Assembly: GCA_030624545.1 (NCBI GenBank)
Contig: JAUXJX010000142.1
Span: 1-6,010, forward strand
From: Bacteroidota bacterium
GTDB taxonomy: Bacteria; Zhuqueibacterota; JdFR-76; DREG01
Reading direction: 5' to 3'
Length of the DNA stretch: 6,010 bases
Shown: positions 1 to 5,249 of the stretch, one piece after another
Layout: every line of letters starts with the position of its first letter
Position numbering within the stretch: position 1 is the stretch's first letter
Position numbers and translations under genes: made by a program
Notes under the pieces: model-generated
Told to the model about the DNA's origin: nothing
Seen by the model: only the letters and a program-made list of their open reading frames with translations
Database searches by the model: none

Positions 1-41
1 CGCTCTTCCAAGTAGTCTTTTCTGACTATTTTTTGCACCAT
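1..41 (-). CDS. 5' end of an unidentified gene, cut by the left window edge
   Basis: An ATG at 41-39 opens a frame that runs to the window edge without a stop and reads MVQKIVRKDYLEE, followed by a split codon. It begins two bases after the udg stop codon (TAA at 46-44), the same tight spacing seen through the rest of the operon, so it is probably the next co-transcribed gene. No Shine-Dalgarno sequence precedes it, which fits translation coupled to termination of udg. A GTG at 38-36 is a possible alternative start. Thirteen residues, mostly charged, are too few to assign a family. The frame could also be chance, since a 41-base open run means little by itself; position is the main support. 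Confidence 0.45.
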   Translation of the reverse strand, partial: MVQKIVRKDYLEE

Positions 42-43
42 TT

Positions 44-841
44 TTAGCCCGATTTTGAGTAGACTTCAAATTTCACTGCCGTGGGGTCATCCCCATTCAG
101 TAGCGTGTCGTAAACGCACCGGAAATAGCGAAGATCATCCCAGGCAGGGTATTTCCATTGTGGGTTCCGGAGCAAAGCAGCCGGGTGGAAAGTTACCACC
201 ATGGGAATACCATGGTAACTATGCAACCTGGCTCTCAATTCGGTTAGTGATTCCCTTGTTTTGAGAAGTGTCTGGGCAGAAACTCTGCCCAGTGCAAGGA
301 TGATACTCGGCTTTACGATCTCGATTTGTTGGTGAAGATATGGTTCGCATTCATCAACCTCGGTGGGAAGAGGATCCCGGTTGCTGGGTGGTCGGCATTT
401 AAGAATGTTCGCAATGAACACTTCCTTACGCTCGAATTTTATGGCGGCCAACATTTTGCTTAGAAGCTGTCCGGCTTGGCCGACAAATGGCTCGCCGACT
501 CTGTCTTCATCCCTGCCCGGGGCCTCGCCGATTAACATGGCTTCTGCATTTGGATTTCCGATGCCGAAAACAGACCTGTTCCGTGTTTTTCCCAATGAAC
601 AGTTCTGACAATCCTTGATCTTCTGATAAAAACTTTGGAGAGCCTTGGCCTGATCCGGGGAGCTATCCTCTCCGGAATTAGCCGAAACGACTTTGCTTGC
701 ACCCGGCTGGCTGAGTCCCAGAGAGTTTTCTAGTAGACCGAATTGTTCGCGAGACATGATGAAGTCATCACCATATAGTTCTTTCTGCTGCTCAAAATAG
801 CGGACAATCAGATGCCTAATGTCGTCCTGGCGAGTAAACAT
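44..841 (-). CDS. udg: Family 4 (iron-sulfur) uracil-DNA glycosylase
   Basis: This 265-residue protein should excise uracil from DNA, arising by cytosine deamination or dUTP misincorporation, as the first step of base excision repair in the cytoplasm. Four cysteines fit the [4Fe-4S] cluster of family 4/5 enzymes: C78 and C81 (C-X2-C), then C149 and C165 (C-X15-C). The uracil-pocket motif GEAPGRDED is at 105-113, with the glutamate typical of family 4, followed by EPFVGQAG (117-124). The second active-site motif is HPAALLR at 219-225. Residues 1 to about 70 form a polar extension before the catalytic core, which contains a low-complexity Ser/Gly/Asp stretch. The ATG at 841 lies eight bases after the coaBC stop and has no visible Shine-Dalgarno, so coupled translation is likely. 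An internal Met29 is an alternative start. The fold assignment is firm; the role of the extension is unknown. Confidence 0.93.
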   Translation of the reverse strand: MFTRQDDIRHLIVRYFEQQKELYGDDFIMSREQFGLLENSLGLSQPGASKVVSANSGEDSSPDQAKALQSFYQKIKDCQNCSLGKTRNRSVFGIGNPNAEAMLIGEAPGRDEDRVGEPFVGQAGQLLSKMLAAIKFERKEVFIANILKCRPPSNRDPLPTEVDECEPYLHQQIEIVKPSIILALGRVSAQTLLKTRESLTELRARLHSYHGIPMVVTFHPAALLRNPQWKYPAWDDLRYFRCVYDTLLNGDDPTAVKFEVYSKSG

Positions 842-849
842 TTGAGATA

Positions 850-2088
850 CTAAACGTGGATGGCTGATTTTATTTGGGATGATCTCGTTCCCACAAATGC
901 CGCCACTTCATCCATGATGGTGAGCGCTAATTCACGCTTACTCATGTTTGGCAAACTCATTTCCCCTCCTTCACGATCAATTATTGTGACCACGTTCGTA
1001 TCCGTTTCAAACCCTGCGCCTTCGACCAGGAGATTATTGGCCACGATGAGATCGAGGTTCTTTTCCTGTATTTTTTTGCGAGCATTTGCAATCAGGTTCT
1101 CCGTTTCCATGGCAAACCCAACATGAATCCGCTCTTCCTTACTCTTTGCCAAAGAGCCAAGAATGTCAGGCGTTCTTCTCAATCCCAGAGTGAGATCATC
1201 TTTTCCTTTTTTTATCTTGGATCTGCTGGCTCGGATGGGTGCGTAATCAGCTACTGCCGCCGCCATCACTAAAATATCTGTTGATGGATAGGAAATTTTG
1301 ACGGCTTCTTCCATCTCAACCGCATTGTTGACCTCTATCAAAGTTGCCCCTTCGGGGGTATCCAGTACTGTTGGCCCTGTAATCAGCTTCACATTCGCTC
1401 CACGGCTCAATGCGGCTTCCGCTAAGGCATATCCCATCTTCCCGGAAGAAGCATTTGTCAGGTATCGAACAGGGTCTAGAAATTCCCTGGTTGGGCCGGC
1501 CGTAATCAGAAAGTTCTTGCCTTTAAACACATTCGAATACAGAAGTTCAATTCTCATTCGGGAAACGATTCGCTCCACAGACGCCAGCTTGCCGATACCT
1601 TCTGTGCGGCAGGCCAATTCCCCAAATCCGGGATCAATAAATGAGTAGCCCAATTCTCGAAGCGCATCGACATTTTTTTGCACAATGGGATTAAACCACA
1701 TGTCGGTGTTCATGGCCGGACAGACCGTTGTTTTCTCTGCTCCGGCTACCATAATCATACTTGACAACAGATCATCAGCAATACCATTGGCTATCTTCCC
1801 AATCAGGTTCGCAGTGGCAGGACAGATCAATAGCCGGTCAACCATTCTTGGCACATCGATATGGCGAGTTGCGACCATACCGTCTTCCGGGAACATCTCC
1901 GTTAAAGCCGGCTGATTTGTGAGCGTCTCAAAAGTGAGGGCAGTAACAAAATTGGCCGCGTGCTTTGTCAAGACCACCTGAACTGAGGCGCCAAGATCGG
2001 TCAGTTGGCGAATCACCTCACAAACTTTGTAGCTCGCGATCCCGCCACTAACACCGATAAGAAGTTTTTTCTCGCTCAGGATTCCCAT
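850..2088 (-). CDS. coaBC: Bifunctional phosphopantothenoylcysteine decarboxylase / phosphopantothenate-cysteine ligase (CoaBC)
   Basis: CoaBC joins cysteine to 4'-phosphopantothenate using CTP and then decarboxylates the product to 4'-phosphopantetheine, two successive steps of coenzyme A synthesis. Numbered from the chosen ATG at 2088, the protein has 412 residues. The N-terminal FMN decarboxylase domain (1 to about 185) shows GVSGGIASYK (12-21), the conserved His76 in RHIDVP, PATAN (90-94), PAMN (124-127) and the catalytic Cys160 in GELAC. The C-terminal ligase domain begins near 190 with ITAGPTRE and has TNASSGKMG (211-219), which contains the key asparagine, then KIKK (291-294). The frame is open to an ATG at 2145, but the extra 19 residues are a Lys/Arg-rich shadow of the acidic rpoZ tail, and family members start just before the GVSGGIA strand. 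From 2088 the gap to the rpoZ stop is 10 bases. All expected motifs are intact. Confidence 0.96.
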   Translation of the reverse strand: MGILSEKKLLIGVSGGIASYKVCEVIRQLTDLGASVQVVLTKHAANFVTALTFETLTNQPALTEMFPEDGMVATRHIDVPRMVDRLLICPATANLIGKIANGIADDLLSSMIMVAGAEKTTVCPAMNTDMWFNPIVQKNVDALRELGYSFIDPGFGELACRTEGIGKLASVERIVSRMRIELLYSNVFKGKNFLITAGPTREFLDPVRYLTNASSGKMGYALAEAALSRGANVKLITGPTVLDTPEGATLIEVNNAVEMEEAVKISYPSTDILVMAAAVADYAPIRASRSKIKKGKDDLTLGLRRTPDILGSLAKSKEERIHVGFAMETENLIANARKKIQEKNLDLIVANNLLVEGAGFETDTNVVTIIDREGGEMSLPNMSKRELALTIMDEVAAFVGTRSSQIKSAIHV

Positions 2089-2098
2089 GTCCAAATCG

Positions 2099-2413
2099 CT
2101 ATTCAGTATCCTCTTCCGCTTCCTCCGGGTCTTCAGAAATTTCATCCGGCCGAACGATGGTTACTTCACCCCTGATTAGCTCTTCGATTGCCTGGTGAGT
2201 CGGCTTCGGCTTTCTATCATAGACTTGATTGTGGACCTCTACCTGAATTTCTTCAAATTCATCTTCAATTTGATCGTCGGGGCCCAGCACAAGCTCAAGC
2301 TTGGCACGGTTTTCATTATTAATCTGGCGCGCTCGTTTCGCAACGCACATTACAGCCTCATAGATCGTCTTGGTGTTCTTTGTTAATTTATCCAATTTCA
2401 GGGTGCTGACCAT
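2099..2413 (-). CDS. rpoZ: RNA polymerase omega subunit (RpoZ/Rpb6-like)
   Basis: Omega is a small RNA polymerase subunit that binds the beta' subunit and helps core assembly; in several bacteria it also contributes to (p)ppGpp binding. This 104-residue protein shows the family signature YEAVMCVAKRARQIN (18-32) and the later KPTHQAIEELIRGEV segment (70-84), corresponding to the conserved KP-[ST]-x-x-A-x-E-E-x-x-x-G element. Between them lies an acidic stretch (about 45-60, rich in Asp and Glu) that is absent from short proteobacterial omegas, and the protein ends in a very acidic tail from about 90 to 104. This resembles the Rpb6-type omegas of FCB bacteria. The start at 2413 is three bases after the gmk stop and has the best ribosome binding site in the window. 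Its place between gmk and coaBC is the conserved one. Confidence 0.9.
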   Translation of the reverse strand: MVSTLKLDKLTKNTKTIYEAVMCVAKRARQINNENRAKLELVLGPDDQIEDEFEEIQVEVHNQVYDRKPKPTHQAIEELIRGEVTIVRPDEISEDPEEAEEDTE

Positions 2414-2416
2414 CCG

Positions 2417-3028
2417 TTAAACCTCCAATCTAGCTTGACACTCTTGTATGGCTCTCTCAACTTGTCTTACACTTTGTCCAAAGTTCCGGTTCACGATTTG
2501 AACATCGTACTTGTCCACGTAGGACAGTTCCATCTGCATCCGCTCTAATCTCCTTTCTATTTGTTGTTCGGATTCGGAATTTCTCTTTTGCAGACGGTTT
2601 ACCAGCTCATCCTCGGAAGGGGGACATAAAAAAATCAACAAGGATTTTTCCGGAAATTCTCGCTTCACGTTCATACCACCGTGGACATCCAGGTCCAACA
2701 TAACCACCTTGCCGGCTTCCAACATTCTCAAAATTGGCTCTTTCAGAGTTCCGTATCGGCAGTCGTGTACACCCGCCCATTCCACGAAGCTGCCTACCTG
2801 CAAATACGCATCGAATTGTTTGTCGGAGACGAACAGATAATCTACACCGTGCACTTCGGCCGGTCTCTTGGGCCGCGTGGTAGCGGACACGGAATAGTCA
2901 AACTCAGGATGCCGCTTTCGAACTTCCTCGATAATGGAGGTCTTCCCACCTCCTGAAGGAGAAGAAACCACGCATAGCAGACCTGAACCATAGTCCGTGT
3001 TGATTGATTGTCCCTCTTCACCCTTCAT
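2417..3028 (-). CDS. gmk: Guanylate kinase
   Basis: Guanylate kinase transfers a phosphate from ATP to GMP, giving GDP for GTP and dGTP synthesis in the cytoplasm. The 203-residue product has a P-loop at 23-30 (SPSGGGKT), then the GMP-binding segment with S48, R52 and R55 in SATTRPKR, Y64 in GVDYLFVS, E83 in FVEWAGVH, and Y92/T94 in RYGT. These keep the spacing expected for GMP-contacting residues of the family. The LDLDVHGGMNVK segment (111-122) and the lid-region arginines in ERRLERM (158-164) complete the fold. Residues 1 to about 14 are a short polar extension before the first strand. The start at 3028 follows the yicC stop by 26 bases and has only a weak AGG upstream. The usual asparagine just before the YGT motif is replaced (HDCRYGT), a mild variation that does not look disabling. 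Confidence 0.96.
   Translation of the reverse strand: MKGEEGQSINTDYGSGLLCVVSSPSGGGKTSIIEEVRKRHPEFDYSVSATTRPKRPAEVHGVDYLFVSDKQFDAYLQVGSFVEWAGVHDCRYGTLKEPILRMLEAGKVVMLDLDVHGGMNVKREFPEKSLLIFLCPPSEDELVNRLQKRNSESEQQIERRLERMQMELSYVDKYDVQIVNRNFGQSVRQVERAIQECQARLEV
2422..2426 (-). promoter_or_regulatory. Ribosome binding site of rpoZ
   Basis: GGAGG lies on the minus strand inside the last codons of gmk, eight bases before the rpoZ ATG at 2413. It is a near-perfect Shine-Dalgarno at good spacing and fixes the rpoZ start. Because the gmk stop codon falls between the site and the ATG, a ribosome finishing gmk would cover it, so rpoZ translation may depend partly on gmk termination. Confidence 0.75.
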
Positions 3029-3054
3029 GATGCCTATTTCGATAATCCTATGAA

Positions 3055-3933
3055 TTATTCAACATTCTGAATCTGTTCTCGCAGTCGTTCCACCTCTTCC
3101 TTTATGAAAACAATTTTGTGGGCAATGTCCGCTTTGTTGGCTTTCGATGCAATTGTATTCGCTTCTCGATTCATTTCTTGCAGCAGAAAGTTCAAACTTC
3201 TGCCGGCGCCCTCGCTGCCATTTACCAACTCAAGGAAAAGAGAAATATGGCTGTGAAATCGAACACATTCCTCGGTAACGTCTAACCGCTCTGCCATAAT
3301 GGCGATCTCGGTCTCCAAACGCTGACGATCAAGGTCGGAACTGTTCAAAAACTCAGATAATCGATCCTTGAGGGCTTCGAATTGCTGGGGTGCGTGCTTT
3401 GCAGATATCTTTTCGATATAGTCAAGATGCTTCCCAATCGTGTCTATCCTCTGCAATAGATCTTCAGCAAGAAAGCTCCCTTCTTGAATCCGCATCTGGT
3501 TCATTTCTGCAATTGCCGTGATAATCGCTTGTTCGGTACATTTCCACAGATCCTGGTTGGAGTCCTTTTCATCTTCCGAAGTAAATATGTCCGGGAAATT
3601 CAGCAAGTGCTCTAGGCGAACATCATCCCGGATACCCAGCTTCTTATTTAGTTCAGACAACATGTTCTTATAGGATCTCGCCGCATCGATGTCCAAATTT
3701 ACACTCAAGCCATTCATCTGCGGCGATTCCAGAGAGACAAAGACGTTTACCCGGCCCCGCTTGATCCCAGTGCGTACGAGTTCCTTTGTAGCAGATTCAT
3801 ATTCTGCGATCAATTTCGGCAAACGGATTGAAATATCCAAAAAGCGATTATTTACGGATCGGACTTCAGCGGTCGCGTGAACTTCACCCTCGCTGTATTC
3901 GCCCCGTCCAAATCCGGTCATACTAAGCAACAT
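3055..3933 (-). CDS. yicC: YicC family endoribonuclease
   Basis: YicC/YloC proteins have been reported as endoribonucleases taking part in RNA turnover; the physiological substrates are not well settled. This 292-residue protein has the usual length. It begins with the family hallmark SMTGFGRGE (4-12), continues with EVRSVNNRFLDISIRLP (23-39), and ends with the conserved C-terminal (DUF1732) region: ERLDVTEE (215-222), a histidine pair in RFHSHI (225-230), GRSLNFLLQEMNREANT (244-260) and a final helix KEEVERLREQIQNVE. The middle (about 150-210) is predicted helical. The ATG at 3933 is preceded by a purine-rich AGGAAGGA. The gene is first in the tight run yicC-gmk-rpoZ-coaBC-udg, so signals in the gap upstream probably control the whole set. 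The conserved linkage to gmk and rpoZ is seen in many phyla and suggests coordination of nucleotide supply and RNA metabolism (inference). Confidence 0.94.
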   Translation of the reverse strand: MLLSMTGFGRGEYSEGEVHATAEVRSVNNRFLDISIRLPKLIAEYESATKELVRTGIKRGRVNVFVSLESPQMNGLSVNLDIDAARSYKNMLSELNKKLGIRDDVRLEHLLNFPDIFTSEDEKDSNQDLWKCTEQAIITAIAEMNQMRIQEGSFLAEDLLQRIDTIGKHLDYIEKISAKHAPQQFEALKDRLSEFLNSSDLDRQRLETEIAIMAERLDVTEECVRFHSHISLFLELVNGSEGAGRSLNFLLQEMNREANTIASKANKADIAHKIVFIKEEVERLREQIQNVE

Positions 3934-3944
3934 CAGTCTAAAAT

Positions 3945-3952
3945 TCCTTCCT
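3945..3952 (-). promoter_or_regulatory. Probable ribosome binding site of yicC
   Basis: AGGAAGGA on the minus strand matches the Shine-Dalgarno consensus in two overlapping ways. The last base is 11 bases from the yicC ATG at 3933, slightly longer than ideal. No better-placed start codon with the conserved MTGFG context exists, so the ATG at 3933 is kept. Confidence 0.55.
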
Positions 3953-4000
3953 ATATTTTTTTGATAAACATAAGAATTTCCAAAACTTTAAGCGAATGTG

Positions 4001-4029
4001 AAAATACAAAAAAAAAGGGGGCAATTCAA
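4001..4029 (-). promoter_or_regulatory. Candidate promoter for the yicC-gmk-rpoZ-coaBC-udg operon
   Basis: On the minus strand TTGAAT (4029-4024) and TATTTT (4006-4001) are separated by exactly 17 bases, each matching four of six positions of the sigma-70 -35 and -10 consensus. The spacer contains the C5T9 tract. Transcription would start near 3994, giving a leader of about 60 bases before yicC. In such AT-rich DNA this match could be chance. The FCB-type pattern TTTG / TAnnTTTG has only poor matches here. Confidence 0.3.
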
Positions 4030-4124
4030 TTGTTTTTTCGCAGCTTTTTTTCGATCAGCACCGAATAATTCCCAGCGTTGCGGCTACTTCAGTCATGCTT
4101 CTCTTTGCAAGTTGTGCTTCACCG

Positions 4125-4143
4125 AAAAAGGAAGGATTTCCTT
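4125..4143 (-). terminator. Weak candidate intrinsic terminator of mutS/porV-like unit
   Basis: On the minus strand AAGGAA (4143-4138), a four-base loop ATCC, and TTCCTT (4133-4128) form a perfect six-base-pair stem that starts on the porV-like stop codon and is followed by TTT before a C. The stem has only two G-C pairs, so it is thermodynamically weak. It may attenuate rather than end transcription. Its position at the stop and ahead of a long gap is the main support. Confidence 0.3.
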
Positions 4144-5155
4144 ACTTACCTTGATTTTCCTTACGATTCAGCGTGATGGCAGCGGATATTCTATACGTGT
4201 CGCCAAGATCCTGATGGTTCAAAAAAGCCGCATCGAACCTCAACGTGGGCAATTGAATCCCCGCTCCGGCCGTTAGTTTGCCAATGTCGGAACCGGCCCG
4301 GAGAAAAACAACCCCACGGTACCCGACTTCCAGCCCATAATGAAAATCGAGGCTTACACCGCCAAAATGGGCCTGGCTGGCAAATTCACGACCCTCAAAG
4401 CGGGTATCCACATCGATTGCGGGTAGAATATCCAGTGAGTTAGACAAGAACCGATAGGCCAATCCCCACTTTATGTTTGGAGTTATTAGCTCTTTTGTGC
4501 CGGTATCCCAGGCGATCAAAGTTGTTGTCACGTCCTGAATATTGATTCCCAACTGCAGGTTGTCTCTTAAAGGCGTCACGAGTCCAATATCGAAGCCAAT
4601 GCCCCACGCACTGTTGTCGCCAACGGATTTTCTGATGAATTTCGCATTGGCGCCAAGTGAACGAGAGCCTCTCCATTTTCTTGCATAGGAAAAGTAGGCG
4701 ACATATTCGACATCGTTTACATAGTGGTCCACGACAGCAATGTTCCGGACCGAATTGCCGTTTTCATCCTTAAAAATGTCGTCAAGCCGTAATTCCGGAT
4801 TTAACAGCGTTGTTATAGGGATATCATCTACTCCGGTTCTCATAATACCGATGCCAAGCGCTGCGTCATCCTGGAAAGGCATTGCGGCAGTGGCATAATT
4901 GTACTTAACCACACCTTTGAACCGTTCCGCATACATCAGTTGGATTTCCGGGTATTCAAGTTGAATGAGTCCGGCAGGATTCCAGTACGAGGCTATGCTG
5001 CCTTCGGCAACAGCGACAAAAGCACCCCCCATGCCTAAAGCGCGAGAACCTGTGCCCACGCTGATGAATTCCCCTGCATATTTAGCAGTCTTTTGTGCCG
5101 ACGCAGGTGAAATAGATAGCAATGAGATGATACAAAGTATGGGAATGATTCGCAT
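4142..5155 (-). CDS. PorV/PorQ-family outer-membrane beta-barrel protein
   Basis: From the ATG at 5155 the product has 337 residues and a short signal peptide: a hydrophobic core at 3-15 and an ASA cleavage site after Ala20. The mature start carries the family hallmark, GTGSRALGMGGAFVAVAEGS (34-53) followed by YWNPAGL (57-63). The rest alternates short polar and hydrophobic strands typical of a barrel, ending with HQDLGDTYRISAAITL near the C-terminus. In Bacteroidota, PorV works with type IX secretion, but relatives without that role are common in FCB phyla, so no secretion function is claimed. The frame stays open to an ATG at 5269 that overlaps mutS by 20 bases. That start would put 38 residues, rich in Lys, Arg and Leu, before the signal peptide and is less likely. 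The Shine-Dalgarno at 5155 is weak (AAGAAG). A TTG within the extension with AGGA upstream is a third option. Confidence 0.85.
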   Translation of the reverse strand: MRIIPILCIISLLSISPASAQKTAKYAGEFISVGTGSRALGMGGAFVAVAEGSIASYWNPAGLIQLEYPEIQLMYAERFKGVVKYNYATAAMPFQDDAALGIGIMRTGVDDIPITTLLNPELRLDDIFKDENGNSVRNIAVVDHYVNDVEYVAYFSYARKWRGSRSLGANAKFIRKSVGDNSAWGIGFDIGLVTPLRDNLQLGINIQDVTTTLIAWDTGTKELITPNIKWGLAYRFLSNSLDILPAIDVDTRFEGREFASQAHFGGVSLDFHYGLEVGYRGVVFLRAGSDIGKLTAGAGIQLPTLRFDAAFLNHQDLGDTYRISAAITLNRKENQGK

Positions 5156-5205
5156 CTGTAGGGTCTTCTTAAATGGTCTTCTCAATTTCTCTAAAGTGTT
5201 TAACC

Positions 5206-5233
5206 GAACTAATTTCAAAATGATTCCTGTCAA
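5206..5233 (-). promoter_or_regulatory. Possible promoter between mutS and the porV-like gene
   Basis: A perfect -35-like TTGACA lies at 5233-5228 on the minus strand, within the 94-base mutS-porV gap. No good -10 follows; the best in-range hexamer is TAGTTC (5211-5206, spacing 16). Read as an FCB-type promoter, TTTG at 5234-5231 followed after 19 bases by TAGTTCGG is a partial match to TAnnTTTG. If real, it would give the porV-like gene its own transcript and support the start at 5155. Confidence 0.25.
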
Positions 5234-5249
5234 ATGATGAAGAGCTTCT

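Larger units (their letters stand above)
3934..4141. other. Intergenic region between the porV-like gene and yicC
   Basis: This is the only sizeable non-coding stretch, 208 bases and AT-rich. On the minus strand it contains a weak hairpin with a T-run just after the porV-like stop, a stretch with no recognisable element (about 4055-4120), several A-tracts (about 4035-4055), a C5T9 tract (4008-4021), a candidate promoter and the yicC ribosome binding site. Reading on in the porV frame past the stop gives 28 open codons, within chance expectation. I do not recognise a riboswitch or small RNA here. Confidence 0.7.

Noticed and set aside
55..1915. Several plus-strand open frames of 69 to 116 codons across udg and coaBC
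   Set aside because: They lie wholly opposite strongly conserved genes, show no recognisable domain, and have no operon-like spacing; they are antisense shadows.
2195..2956. Plus-strand open frames opposite rpoZ and gmk
   Set aside because: Fully explained by the minus-strand genes, which have intact family motifs throughout.
4055..4096. A 13-codon minus-strand frame (ATG ending in TGA at 4057-4055) as a possible leader peptide
   Set aside because: It is in frame with the porV-like gene past its stop, has only a weak purine stretch upstream, no run of a single amino acid's codons, and no paired terminator/antiterminator that I can draw.
3934..4141. A riboswitch or structured small RNA in the long gap
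   Set aside because: I found no conserved riboswitch core and no strong paired helices beyond the weak hairpin at the porV-like stop; covariance-model search would be needed to say more.
3877..4276. Two plus-strand open frames crossing the 3934-4141 gap
   Set aside because: They run from antisense of one gene into the AT-rich gap and out into antisense of another, with low-complexity sequence and no supporting ribosome binding site or family resemblance.
4440..4676. A 78-codon minus-strand frame inside the porV-like gene
   Set aside because: It overlaps the barrel coding sequence in another frame; its composition (Arg, Gln, Trp rich) is that of a shifted reading.
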